A DNA stretch of 7,622 nucleotides from JBKHDT01 sp049974825 (GTDB lineage: Bacteria > Pseudomonadota > Gammaproteobacteria > Halothiobacillales > Halothiobacillaceae), in NCBI GenBank assembly GCA_049974825.1, contig JBNGDJ010000109.1:1-7622 (forward strand), read 5' to 3'. The notes beneath the pieces were generated by a model. That model was given only the letters and a program-made list of their open reading frames with translations, was not told where the DNA came from and searched no databases. The stretch's first letter is position 1; each line of letters opens with the position of its first letter. A program made the translations under genes and the position numbers. Positions 1 through 6,962 of this stretch are shown piece after piece.

Positions 1-6
1 TAAAAT
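1..6 (+). promoter_or_regulatory. Candidate -10 element for queA-tgt (promoter cut by window edge)
   Basis: The first six bases, TAAAAT, match the sigma70 -10 consensus TATAAT at five of six positions. They are followed by a GC-rich discriminator (GCCGGG). A start of transcription near base 13 would give a leader of about 20 bases before the queA ATG at 34. The -35 element would lie outside the window, so half of the promoter cannot be inspected. Confidence 0.4.
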
Positions 7-33
7 GCCGGGTTTGATCCTGATGGCTGAAGC

Positions 34-1074
34 ATGAAGAAATCGCTTTTTCATTTCGAGCTGCCCGAGCATCTCATTGCCTCGGAACCGCCCGAGCAGC
101 GGGGGCAGTCGCGCCTGCTGTGCCTCGATGGGGCCACCGGTGCGGTGGGTGATCGCCGGTTTGCTGACCTGCCGGACCTGCTGACGCCGGATGACTTGCT
201 GGTGTTCAATGATACGCGGGTGATTCCGGCCCGCCTGTTCGGTCGCAAGGCATCCGGCGGCAAGGTGGAAGTTCTGATCGAACGGATCACGGGCCAGAAT
301 ACGGCACTGGCGCATGTCCGCGCGAGCAAGCCGCCGCGGGCGGGCGTGCAGTTGACTATGGAGGGGGGCTTCACGCTGACGGTGACCGGGCGTGAGGATG
401 ATCTTTTTGCCCTGTCCGGGTCCAGCGCCCTGCTGCCGCTGCTTGACGCGCATGGGCACATGCCACTGCCACCCTATATCCAGCGGCCGGATCGCCCGGA
501 AGACCGGGCGCGCTATCAGACGGTTTACGCGCGTGAGGCCGGGGCTGTGGCCGCGCCCACGGCCGGGCTGCACTTCGATGAAGTCATGCTGCAGCGGCTG
601 GCGGACAAGGGGATCGAGCGCGCCTTCGTGACGCTGCATGTCGGCGCCGGCACATTCCAGCCGGTGCGAGCCGAGAACATCACCGAACACCGGATGCATC
701 GCGAATGGCTGCGCGTACCCGAGCAGACGGTCGAGGCAATTGCCCGCTGCCGTGATCGGGGCGGACGGGTCGTCGCGGTGGGAACTACCGCGGTGCGCTC
801 GCTGGAAAGCGCCGCCCTGGACGGCAGGCTCGCGCCCTTCGAGGGTGAGACGGATATCTTTATCTACCCCGGCAAGCGCCTGCGGGTAGTGGATGCCCTG
901 ATTACCAACTTCCATCTGCCCGAGTCGACCCTGATCATGCTCGTGGCGGCACTGGCCGGGCGCGAGCATGTCCTGGCGGCTTATCGGCATGCCGTAGCCG
1001 AGTCCTATCGATTCTTCAGTTATGGGGATGCCATGTTTGTCACGCCCGCCCCGGAGGTGCTCGATGGACGCTGA
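34..1074 (+). CDS. queA: S-adenosylmethionine:tRNA ribosyltransferase-isomerase QueA
   Basis: QueA is a cytoplasmic enzyme that moves the ribosyl part of S-adenosylmethionine onto 7-aminomethyl-7-deazaguanine at tRNA position 34, giving epoxyqueuosine, the next-to-last step of queuosine synthesis. The 346-residue product is full length for the family (about 340-360). Recognisable blocks are FNDTRVIPARL (58-68), GHMPLPPYI (141-149), YAREAGAVAAPTAGLHF (165-181), LHVGAGTFQPV (201-211), GTTAVRSLES (250-259), TNFHLPESTL (291-300) and YRFFSYGDAMF (325-335). The ATG at 34 aligns the N-terminal FELPEHLIA with the start of known QueA proteins. The Shine-Dalgarno sequence before it is weak. Its 3' end overlaps tgt by 11 bases and contains the tgt ribosome binding site, so translation of the two is probably coupled. 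The identification is secure. Confidence 0.97.
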   Translation: MKKSLFHFELPEHLIASEPPEQRGQSRLLCLDGATGAVGDRRFADLPDLLTPDDLLVFNDTRVIPARLFGRKASGGKVEVLIERITGQNTALAHVRASKPPRAGVQLTMEGGFTLTVTGREDDLFALSGSSALLPLLDAHGHMPLPPYIQRPDRPEDRARYQTVYAREAGAVAAPTAGLHFDEVMLQRLADKGIERAFVTLHVGAGTFQPVRAENITEHRMHREWLRVPEQTVEAIARCRDRGGRVVAVGTTAVRSLESAALDGRLAPFEGETDIFIYPGKRLRVVDALITNFHLPESTLIMLVAALAGREHVLAAYRHAVAESYRFFSYGDAMFVTPAPEVLDGR

Positions 1075-2191
1075 GTTTTTCAGTCTGATCGGCCGAAGCG
1101 GCGCCGCGCGTCGCGGTGAGCTGCGTTTTGCCCGCGGCACAGTGCAGACTCCGGCCTTCATGCCCGTGGGTACCTACGGCACGGTCAAGGCGATGACCCC
1201 GGAGGAGCTTCAGTCGATCGGCGCTGAAATCATCCTGGGCAACACCTTTCATCTAATGCTCCGCCCGGGCACGGAAATCATCGGTCTGCATGGTGACTTG
1301 CACGACTTCATGAACTGGTCCGGACCCATCCTCACCGATTCCGGCGGTTTCCAGGTGTTTTCGCTGTCGGACCTGCGCAAGATCAGCGAGGAGGGCGTGA
1401 CTTTCGCCTCGCCGGTCGACGGGGCCCGGGTGACGCTCTCCCCGGAGCAATCGATGGCCGTGCAGGCCGCGCTTGGCTCGGATATCGTGATGATCTTCGA
1501 CGAGTGCACGCCTTATCCGGCCACCGAGCAGGCCGCTGCCGAGTCCATGCGGCTGTCCCTGCGCTGGGCAGCCCGTTCGCGAGCAGCACATGATGATGTC
1601 CAGGGAGAGCATCCCTCGGCTCTGTTCGGCATTGTGCAGGGCGGGATGTACGAGACGCTGCGTCGTGAATCGGCGGCCGGGCTGATCGAGATCGGCTTTG
1701 ATGGCTATGCGGTGGGCGGGTTGTCGGTCGGCGAGCCGCCCGAGGAGCGGGAACAGGTTCTCGACTGGACCTTGCCGCTGCTGCCGGAGAATGCCCCGCG
1801 CTACCTGATGGGCGTAGGCAAGCCGGAGGACATCGTGGAGGCCGTGCGCCGCGGGGTGGATATGTTCGACTGCGTACTGCCGACACGGAACGCGCGCAAT
1901 GGCCACCTGTTCACCCAGTGGGGTGACCTGAGACTGCGCAATGCCCGTCATGCCCGGGATACGCGTCCGGTTGATCCTGACTGCGCATGCTACACCTGCC
2001 GTCACTACTCTCGCGCTTATCTCAAGCACCTGGACAAGTGCAACGAAATTCTTGGCGCCCGGCTCAACACGATCCACAACCTGCACTACTACCAGCAGTT
2101 GATGCGTGAAATCCGCAGCGCCATCGAGCAGGGGCGCTTTGATGAATGGGTCCGGGAATTTTATGCCCGCCGTGTCCGCGGGATCGACTGA
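1064..2191 (+). CDS. tgt: Queuine/preQ1 tRNA-guanine transglycosylase Tgt
   Basis: Tgt swaps guanine 34 of tRNAs with GUN anticodons (Asp, Asn, His, Tyr) for the queuosine precursor preQ1; QueA then acts on the product. I chose the ATG at 1064, not the in-frame ATG at 1022. It has GGAGG at 1053-1057 six bases upstream and gives 375 residues, the usual bacterial length. Visible residues are the general acid/base Asp92 in TDSGGFQVFS (91-100), VQGG (191-194), GGLSVGEP (218-225), and the nucleophile Asp269 in MFDCVLPTRNARNG (267-280). The zinc site is Cys307, Cys309, Cys312 and His338, with the same spacing as in the structurally known Zymomonas enzyme. The tRNA-Tyr(GTA) in this window is an expected substrate. 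The start lies inside the end of queA, which implies translational coupling. The identification is secure. Confidence 0.98.
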   Translation: MDAEFFSLIGRSGAARRGELRFARGTVQTPAFMPVGTYGTVKAMTPEELQSIGAEIILGNTFHLMLRPGTEIIGLHGDLHDFMNWSGPILTDSGGFQVFSLSDLRKISEEGVTFASPVDGARVTLSPEQSMAVQAALGSDIVMIFDECTPYPATEQAAAESMRLSLRWAARSRAAHDDVQGEHPSALFGIVQGGMYETLRRESAAGLIEIGFDGYAVGGLSVGEPPEEREQVLDWTLPLLPENAPRYLMGVGKPEDIVEAVRRGVDMFDCVLPTRNARNGHLFTQWGDLRLRNARHARDTRPVDPDCACYTCRHYSRAYLKHLDKCNEILGARLNTIHNLHYYQQLMREIRSAIEQGRFDEWVREFYARRVRGID

Positions 2192-2264
2192 ACACATCCC
2201 CCGGAATTCCTGGGTTCTCGAACAACCCCGTCCATGGAGTTTTGCGAGGCGCTCTCCTGTTTCA

Positions 2265-2280
2265 GGCCTGTCAACAGGCC
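2265..2280 (+). terminator. Weak hairpin downstream of tgt
   Basis: GGCCTG (2265-2270) pairs with CAGGCC (2275-2280) around a TCAA tetraloop. It is followed only by GGGTTT and not by a real T-run, so it is a poor intrinsic terminator. It could mark the 3' end of the queA-tgt message or assist Rho-dependent termination. A competing small hairpin, CCTG/CAGG (2256-2266), overlaps its left arm. Confidence 0.25.
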
Positions 2281-2378
2281 GGGTTTCAGTAATCCCTGAC
2301 TGAGCGCGGCAATTGACCGGCCGTGTCGGGCAGCATGTTGTCGTGCAAAGATTTTGGTCGATTTTGTGTCGGTTTGCC

Positions 2379-2429
2379 CCGGGCGCAGGTCGCCGGTTTG
2401 TCAGTGCTTGTGGCATACTCTGCGCCCGG
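2379..2429. repeat. Perfect 10-bp inverted repeat bracketing the yajC promoter region
   Basis: CCGGGCGCAG (2379-2388) and CTGCGCCCGG (2420-2429) are exact reverse complements, 31 bases apart. The right arm begins directly after the candidate -10 element at 2414-2419, so it would cover the transcription start. The repeat could be an operator for a dimeric regulator or for looping, or it could be a chance product of GC-rich sequence. No known operator is recognised. Confidence 0.5.
2411..2419 (+). promoter_or_regulatory. Candidate extended -10 promoter for yajC-secD-secF
   Basis: TGG followed by CATACT resembles an extended -10 box (TGN plus TATAAT, four of six matches). It is followed by a GC-rich discriminator. 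No -35 element is found at 16-18 bases; TTGTCA at 2398-2403 is a good hexamer but only 10 bases away. Transcription would begin near 2426, giving a leader of roughly 50 bases with a small CGCGG/CCGCG hairpin (2431-2445). This is the best promoter candidate in the 286-base tgt-yajC gap, but it is not proven. Confidence 0.4.
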
Positions 2430-2477
2430 ACGCGGCCGGCCCGCGAACAGTCTTCAATGAATATGAGGTAAGAACGG

Positions 2478-2828
2478 ATGTTCCTGATTTCAGACGCGAT
2501 GGCGGAGGCAGGCGCGGCGCCTGCCGGGGAACCGAGCCTGTTGGCGACCTTCCTTCCGCTGTTCCTGATCTTTGCCGTGATGTATTTCCTGCTGATTCGT
2601 CCGCAGATCAAGCGGCAGAAGGAGCATCGCAAGCTGGTCGAGAGCCTCTCCAAAGGCGACGAGGTCGTCACCAGCGGTGGGTTGCTTGGACGGATCGTCC
2701 GCCTGCATGACAGCTTTGTCACTGTCGAGCTGGCCGATGGTCTGGAGGTTCAGGTCCAGCGGCACGCCATCGGCACGGTGATGCCCAAGGGCACAATGAA
2801 GGATCTCAAGGAAGGCAAGGCCGACTGA
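2478..2828 (+). CDS. yajC: Sec translocon accessory subunit YajC
   Basis: YajC is a small inner-membrane protein that associates with SecD and SecF and through them with SecYEG. The 116-residue product has a short acidic, alanine-rich N-terminus, one membrane segment at about 21-40 ending in the family hallmark FLLIRPQ (37-43), then a basic stretch (KRQKEHRK, 45-52). A soluble C-terminal domain follows, with the typical GDEVVTSGGLLGRI (60-73). The ATG at 2478 has GAGG at 2465-2468, nine bases upstream. It is the first gene of the yajC-secD-secF unit, in the standard order. The 139-base gap to secD is wide for this operon. A four-codon frame (2457-2471) that overlaps the ribosome binding site is too short to call. 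Confidence 0.96.
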   Translation: MFLISDAMAEAGAAPAGEPSLLATFLPLFLIFAVMYFLLIRPQIKRQKEHRKLVESLSKGDEVVTSGGLLGRIVRLHDSFVTVELADGLEVQVQRHAIGTVMPKGTMKDLKEGKAD

Positions 2829-2870
2829 TCGCGCCCCGGCAGATTCGGCCGTCGCGTGCATCCGCAGCGT

Positions 2871-2905
2871 TCGGGCATGACCCGACCGATGCTCGGGTGC
2901 TCGGG
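2871..2905 (+). repeat. Tandem 8-mer and competing hairpins in the yajC-secD gap
   Basis: TGCTCGGG occurs twice back to back (2890-2897 and 2898-2905). One CCCGA (2881-2885) can pair with TCGGG at 2871-2875 (5-base loop), at 2893-2897 (7-base loop) or at 2901-2905, so the folds exclude one another. A further hairpin, GGCAG (2904-2908) with CTGCC (2915-2919), follows. The sequence lies between two co-transcribed genes, upstream of the secD ribosome binding site. Its role is unknown; RNA processing, a stability element or a relic of slippage are all possible. Confidence 0.5.
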
Positions 2906-2967
2906 CAGACCGGCCTGCCGGATTGACAATTCAAGCATCGTGCCCGTTTCGGAGGGGCGCATTCTTC

Positions 2968-4836
2968 ATGAACCGTTATCCCTTGTGGAAGAACCTGCTG
3001 GTGGTTCTCGTCCTGGTGGTGGCCGTCCTCTACGCGCTGCCCAATATCTTCGGCGAGGACCCGGCGTTGCAGGTTTCCAAGCGCGGCGCCGAAATGACGC
3101 AGACGGATCTCGAGCAGGTTCGCGCCGTGCTGGCCATGGCCGAGATCCCCTACATTGAGGCCGACCTGCAGGAGGGCAGCGCCCTGCTGCGATTTGCCAG
3201 CACGGATGAACAGCTTCGCGCTGCAGATCAGGTGGCTCTGCGCCTGGCCGAGAATTACAACGCCGCCTTGAACCTGGCGCCAGCCGCACCGGACTGGCTG
3301 ACCAGCCTGGGCGCTCTGCCGATGTATCTGGGTCTGGATCTGCGCGGAGGTGTGCACTTTCTCATGGAAGTGGACATGCCGGCGGCCATTGAGCAGGCGC
3401 TGGAGCGCAACGTTGATGCCATGCGGACCGACATGCGGGAGGCCCGGGTCCGGTACCTGACGGCAAACGCCGAGGATGGTCAAATCGAGATTCGCTTCCG
3501 TGACGCCGAGGCCCGGGACGCGGCTCAGGAGCTGTTGTCCGGCCAGTATGACGAGCTCGACTTCAATGCCGACATGCGCGGTGATGCGCCGATGCTGTAC
3601 GCCACCTTGACCGAGGAGGCGGCCGAAGCCGAGCGTGCCGCGGCACTGGAGCAGAACATCACCACCCTGCGCAACCGGGTCAACGAGCTGGGTGTGGCCG
3701 AGCCGCTGATCCAGCAGCAGGGGGACAGCCGGATCGTGGTTCAGCTGCCCGGTGTGCAGGACACGGTGCGGGCCAAGGAAATTCTCGGCGCCACGGCCAC
3801 GCTGGAGTTCCGACTGGTCGAGGGGTCGCCGGTCGACTGGGAGGATGCGGCCAGCAGCGGTCGTGTTCCCGTCGGCGCGCGGCTTTACCGGGAGCGCAAC
3901 GGCAGTCCCGTGCTGCTCAAGCGTCAGGTAATCATCACCGGCGATCAGATCACCGGGGCAGCTTCGGGGCTCGACCAGCAAAGTGGCTCGCCGGCGGTCT
4001 TCATCAATCTTGACGGTCAGGGCGCGCGTCGCATGAGTGCCATTACCCGAGACAATATCGGCCAGCCCATGGCCGTGGTGTTTATCGAGCACCAGTCCGA
4101 CGTGAAGATGGTGGACGGAGAGCTCGTGCGCGAGCGACGGGTCGTGGAAGAGGTAATCAATATCGCCACGATCCGGGACGAGCTCTCGAATCGATTCCAG
4201 ATCACGGGGCTGGACTCGACGCAGGAGGCGCGGGATCTTTCCCTGCTGCTTCGTGCCGGTGCGCTGCGTGCGCCGATGGAAATCATCGAGGAACGGACCG
4301 TGGGGCCGAGCCTGGGTGCGGACAATATCGAGGCTGGCGTGAAGGCGGCCATCCTGGGTTTTGTGTTGGTGGCCATCTTCATGGTGGTTTACTACCGGGT
4401 GTTCGGCCTGTTTTCCAATGTCGCCTTGGTCACGAACCTGGTGATCATCGTGGCGGTACTGTCCATGCTGCAGGCCACGCTGACGTTGCCCGGGATTGCG
4501 GGGATTGTGCTGACCCTGGGGATGGCAGTGGATGCAAACGTGCTGATCAACGAGCGCATCCGGGAAGAACTGAGAAATGGCATGACGCCGCAGGCGGCCA
4601 TCAAGGCCGGCTATGACCGGGCATTTCTGACCATTCTCGATGCCAATATCACCACCCTGCTGGCGGCGCTGGCGCTGTTCGCCTTCGGGACGGGGCCGAT
4701 CAAGGGCTTTGCGGTGACCCTGTCCATCGGCATTCTCGCGTCCATGTTCACGGCGATCATGGTTACCCGGGCGCTGGCCAACCTGGTCTACGGTCGGCAG
4801 CCGCGCCTGAAGTCGCTTTCGATCGGGGGGTACTGA
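2968..4836 (+). CDS. secD: Protein translocase subunit SecD
   Basis: SecD, with SecF, is an RND-superfamily inner-membrane complex that uses the proton gradient to pull or release exported proteins on the periplasmic side of SecYEG. The 622 residues match the long gammaproteobacterial form (about 615). An N-terminal signal-anchor helix (about 9-25) is followed by a large periplasmic P1 region containing LGLDLRGGVHF (121-131), LRNRVNELGVAEP (234-246) and LPGVQDT (260-266). A C-terminal five-helix membrane domain starts near 459. GMAVDANVLINERI (518-531) carries Asp522, the expected proton-relay aspartate (Asp519 in E. coli), and DANITTL is at 558-564. The ATG at 2968 is preferred because GGAGGGG at 2951-2957 precedes it by 10 bases and the N-terminus NRYPLWKN is typical. 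A TTG at 2923 would add 15 unneeded residues. secF follows after 4 bases. Confidence 0.97.
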   Translation: MNRYPLWKNLLVVLVLVVAVLYALPNIFGEDPALQVSKRGAEMTQTDLEQVRAVLAMAEIPYIEADLQEGSALLRFASTDEQLRAADQVALRLAENYNAALNLAPAAPDWLTSLGALPMYLGLDLRGGVHFLMEVDMPAAIEQALERNVDAMRTDMREARVRYLTANAEDGQIEIRFRDAEARDAAQELLSGQYDELDFNADMRGDAPMLYATLTEEAAEAERAAALEQNITTLRNRVNELGVAEPLIQQQGDSRIVVQLPGVQDTVRAKEILGATATLEFRLVEGSPVDWEDAASSGRVPVGARLYRERNGSPVLLKRQVIITGDQITGAASGLDQQSGSPAVFINLDGQGARRMSAITRDNIGQPMAVVFIEHQSDVKMVDGELVRERRVVEEVINIATIRDELSNRFQITGLDSTQEARDLSLLLRAGALRAPMEIIEERTVGPSLGADNIEAGVKAAILGFVLVAIFMVVYYRVFGLFSNVALVTNLVIIVAVLSMLQATLTLPGIAGIVLTLGMAVDANVLINERIREELRNGMTPQAAIKAGYDRAFLTILDANITTLLAALALFAFGTGPIKGFAVTLSIGILASMFTAIMVTRALANLVYGRQPRLKSLSIGGY

Positions 4837-4840
4837 TCGC

Positions 4841-5773
4841 ATGAATATCGTTCCGACCAATACTGACTTCGACTTCTTCGGCAAGCGTCGCGGAGGTTAC
4901 ATTCTGTCTGCTCTGCTTCTGGTGGTCGCCTTGGGTGCGCTGGCCGTCAAGGGCCTCAACTTCGGGCTCGACTTTACCGGCGGGGTTCTGATCGAGGCCG
5001 GCTACGAGGAGGCGGCGGACCTGCCCGCGATTCGCGAGGTGCTGGCCTCGCGCGACATCGAGGATGCGGTTGTTCAATACTTCGGATCATCCACCAGCGT
5101 GATGGTGCGCCTGCCCCCGGTGGCCGGCGAGAACCAGTCCGAACTTTCCAGCCGGGTGCTGGCGGCGCTGCAGGTTCAGGATCCGGATGTCGAAATGCGG
5201 CGCGTCGAGTACGTGGGCCCGGCTGTCGGGAAGGAGCTGATCGAGGCCGGCGGGCTGGCGGTGATTTTCGTGCTGGCGGGAATCCTGATCTACGTCGGAT
5301 TCCGTTTCGAATTGCGGCTGGCCGCAGGGGCCATTCTGGCGCTGGTGCATGATCTTGTGATCGTGCTCGGGATCGTCAGCCTCTTCCAGATCGAGTTCAA
5401 CCTGACCGTTCTGGCTGCCTTCCTTGCACTGGCCGGCTACTCCATCAACGACACCATCGTGATCTTCGACCGGATCCGCGAAACCTTTCAGAAGGTGCGC
5501 AAGGGGACCGAGCAGCGGGTGATGAATATCGCGATCAACCAGACGCTCGCGCGCACCGTGGTGACTTCCGGCACGACCATCCTCACACTGCTTGCGCTGC
5601 TGATCTTCGGCGGGGAGGCGTTGTACGGCTTCGCCCTGGTTCTTTTGATGGGGGTGGTCCTCGGGACTTACTCGTCGGTGTTCGTGGCCAGTGCCGCGTC
5701 TCTGGATTTGGGTCTCCGGCGCACGGACCTGCTCAAGATCGAAGACAAGGAGGCGCTGGACGACCGGCCCTGA
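4841..5773 (+). CDS. secF: Protein translocase subunit SecF
   Basis: SecF is the partner of SecD in the proton-driven SecDF complex of the inner membrane. The 310-residue product is close to the usual 305-325. It has a cytoplasmic N-terminus, a first membrane helix (about 19-38) and the signature FGLDFTGG (41-48). A smaller periplasmic domain (about 50-134) follows, with RRVEYVGPAVGKEL (120-133). Five more helices lie from about 136 to 284, including YVGFRFE (151-157) and the conserved GYSINDTIVIFDRIRE (199-214), then a short charged cytoplasmic tail. The start codon is four bases after the secD stop; a G-run at 4825-4830, inside the end of secD, is the likely ribosome binding site, so translation is probably coupled. 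The gene ends 60 bases before a strong terminator and closes the operon. Confidence 0.97.
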   Translation: MNIVPTNTDFDFFGKRRGGYILSALLLVVALGALAVKGLNFGLDFTGGVLIEAGYEEAADLPAIREVLASRDIEDAVVQYFGSSTSVMVRLPPVAGENQSELSSRVLAALQVQDPDVEMRRVEYVGPAVGKELIEAGGLAVIFVLAGILIYVGFRFELRLAAGAILALVHDLVIVLGIVSLFQIEFNLTVLAAFLALAGYSINDTIVIFDRIRETFQKVRKGTEQRVMNIAINQTLARTVVTSGTTILTLLALLIFGGEALYGFALVLLMGVVLGTYSSVFVASAASLDLGLRRTDLLKIEDKEALDDRP

Positions 5774-5792
5774 GGACCATGTCATTGCTTGC

Positions 5793-5815
5793 GGTTGCCG
5801 ACTGCCCCGGCAACC
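5793..5815 (+). other. Perfect 8-bp hairpin in the secF 3' untranslated region
   Basis: GGTTGCCG (5793-5800) pairs perfectly with CGGCAACC (5808-5815) around a 7-base loop. It is followed by TATTATT, a broken U-run, so it might terminate weakly or act as a stabilising 3' structure. The stronger terminator lies 18 bases further on. This hairpin lies beyond that terminator for transcripts arriving on the minus strand. Confidence 0.55.
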
Positions 5816-5833
5816 TATTATTGCGCAGGCACG

Positions 5834-5871
5834 AAAAAGCCCGGCCAGGTGTTTCCTGAGCCGGGCTTTTT
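5834..5871. terminator. Bidirectional intrinsic terminator between secF and ispB/tRNA-Pro
   Basis: AAAAAGCCCGG (5834-5844) is the exact reverse complement of CCGGGCTTTTT (5861-5871). Inside the loop CAGG (5846-5849) can pair with CCTG (5855-5858). The GC-rich core is flanked by an A-run on the left and a T-run on the right, so it forms a hairpin plus U-tract on either strand. It should end yajC-secD-secF transcripts on the plus strand and ispB/tRNA-Pro transcripts on the minus strand. The tRNA-Pro 3' end lies only 7 bases away. Confidence 0.9.
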
Positions 5872-5878
5872 GCCTGTA

Positions 5879-5955
5879 TGGTCGGAGTGACAGGATTCGA
5901 ACCTACGACCCCCACGTCCCGAACGTGGTGCTCTACCAAGCTGAGCTACACTCCG
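5879..5955 (-). tRNA. tRNA-Pro (anticodon CGG)
   Basis: Read on the minus strand, 77 bases form a complete cloverleaf. The acceptor stem is CGGAGTG/CACTCCG, with the C1-G72 pair typical of bacterial tRNA-Pro. The anticodon stem is CCACG/CGTGG with loop TTCGGGA. The anticodon CGG (complement of 5919-5921) has G at position 37. The T-loop is TTCGAAT, the discriminator is A, and CCA is encoded (5879-5881). It reads CCG codons, like proK of E. coli. It starts only 6 bases after the ispB stop codon and I see no convincing promoter in the end of ispB. It is therefore probably cut from the ispB message by RNase P, and the terminator downstream ends the unit. Confidence 0.97.
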
Positions 5956-5961
5956 TATCAA

Positions 5962-6930
5962 TCAACTCGCGCGATCGGCCGAAAGAATGGCCAGGGCCTC
6001 CAGCGCTTCGCGCCAGGGCGATGGCGTAAGAACGCCCAAAGCATCACATGCCTTGGCTGCCTCCGATTTCGCGAGGGCGGCAGTATAATCAAGCGCGCCG
6101 GTGCGCGCAACCACGTCGCGGATTTCCGCGATCCGGTCACCCTGCTGGTTCTCGATGGCCGAGCGAATCAGCGCCGACTCCTCGGAGCTGCCGCGCTGCA
6201 TGGCCATGATCAGCGGCAGTGTCGGCTTGCCCTCGGCCAGGTCGTCGCCCAGGTGCTTGCCTGTCTCGTTTTCGTCGCCATCGTAGTCAAGCACGTCGTC
6301 CATGAGTTGAAACGCCGTGCCCAGGTGCATCCCGTACCGCCCCATCGCTTCGCGCAGGGAGGGCTCGGCATCTGCCAGTAGCGCTCCGATTTGGGAAGCT
6401 GCCTCGAAGAGTTTGGCGGTCTTGCACTGGATGACTTCCATGTAGCGCGCTTCATCCGTGTCGGCGTCGCCGCAGTTCATCAGCTGCATGACCTCGCCCT
6501 CGGCAATCACGTTGGTCGTGCGCGCAAGCAGCTCCATGATGGCCATGCGATCAGGCTCGACCATCATCTCGAAGGCGCGCGAATAAAGGAAATCTCCGAC
6601 CAGAACCGACGCGGCGTTGCCAAAGCGAACATTTGCCGTGTCCCGACCCCGCCGCAGGCTGGAGTTGTCGACCACGTCGTCATGAAGCAGCGTCGCCGTG
6701 TGGATGAACTCGATCACCGCAGCCATCTGCGGCGCCCAGCCGCTGTTGTCGCCCACGGCCCTGGCTGCGAGCACGGTGATCATCGGCCGGAACCGTTTGC
6801 CTCCCGCCCCGATGATGTAGCCTGAAAGCTGATTCACCAGGGCAACGTCCGAGGCCAGTCGGCGCGTGATTACCTCGTTGACGGCTGCCATGTCTTCGGC
6901 GGCCAGCTCCCTGATTTGCTCGAGATTCAT
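5962..6930 (-). CDS. ispB: Long-chain trans-polyprenyl diphosphate synthase (octaprenyl type, IspB)
   Basis: IspB adds isopentenyl diphosphate units to farnesyl diphosphate to make the C40 (or C45) side chain of ubiquinone. The 322-residue product matches E. coli IspB in length and in its start, MNLEQIREL. Motifs include GGKRFRP (43-49), the first aspartate-rich motif DDVVD (84-88) followed by RRG, GNAASVLVGDFLYSRAF (104-120), the second aspartate-rich motif DDVLD (211-215) and GDDLAEGKPTLP (228-239). The ATG at 6930 is preferred; the open frame reaches 7083, but the extra 51 residues have no counterpart in the family. The ribosome binding site is weak (AAGAAAG). The gene is divergent from the tRNA-tuf operon and leads into tRNA-Pro. 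Side-chain length (8 or 9 units) cannot be read safely from the sequence. Confidence 0.96.
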   Translation of the reverse strand: MNLEQIRELAAEDMAAVNEVITRRLASDVALVNQLSGYIIGAGGKRFRPMITVLAARAVGDNSGWAPQMAAVIEFIHTATLLHDDVVDNSSLRRGRDTANVRFGNAASVLVGDFLYSRAFEMMVEPDRMAIMELLARTTNVIAEGEVMQLMNCGDADTDEARYMEVIQCKTAKLFEAASQIGALLADAEPSLREAMGRYGMHLGTAFQLMDDVLDYDGDENETGKHLGDDLAEGKPTLPLIMAMQRGSSEESALIRSAIENQQGDRIAEIRDVVARTGALDYTAALAKSEAAKACDALGVLTPSPWREALEALAILSADRAS

Positions 6931-6962
6931 AGTGACTTTCTTGATAATTACCGGTCGTGGGC

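Noticed and set aside
1022..1063. Upstream in-frame ATG that would extend Tgt by 14 residues
   Set aside because: The extension would lie deep inside queA, has no ribosome binding site and no family counterpart. The ATG at 1064 has GGAGG at the right spacing and gives the standard 375 residues.
2457..2471. Four-codon open frame ATG-AAT-ATG-AGG-TAA before yajC
   Set aside because: It is too short to distinguish from chance; it overlaps the yajC ribosome binding site and has no ribosome binding site of its own.
1253..2722. A 489-codon minus-strand open frame opposite tgt and yajC
   Set aside because: It is a shadow of GC-rich coding DNA: it lies antisense to well-supported tgt and yajC, spans their intergenic gap, and its product shows no recognisable family.
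2923..2928. TTGACA in the yajC-secD gap as a -35 element for a secD promoter
   Set aside because: No acceptable -10 hexamer is found 16-18 bases downstream.
2856..3158. A 100-codon plus-strand frame spanning the yajC-secD gap, considered as a secretion-monitoring leader peptide
   Set aside because: It has no stop before secD, runs about 190 bases into secD in another frame, has no good ribosome binding site and no signal sequence or arrest-like motif.
2806..4884. A 692-codon minus-strand open frame opposite secD
   Set aside because: The product is rich in His, Gln, Arg and Gly with no domain, as expected for the complement of a GC-rich membrane-protein gene. SecD on the other strand is certain.
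5087..5785. A 232-codon minus-strand open frame opposite secF
   Set aside because: It is antisense to secF with low-complexity composition and no family match.
5878..6381. A 167-codon plus-strand frame across tRNA-Pro and the end of ispB
   Set aside because: It reads through a tRNA gene and antisense to ispB, so it is an artefact.
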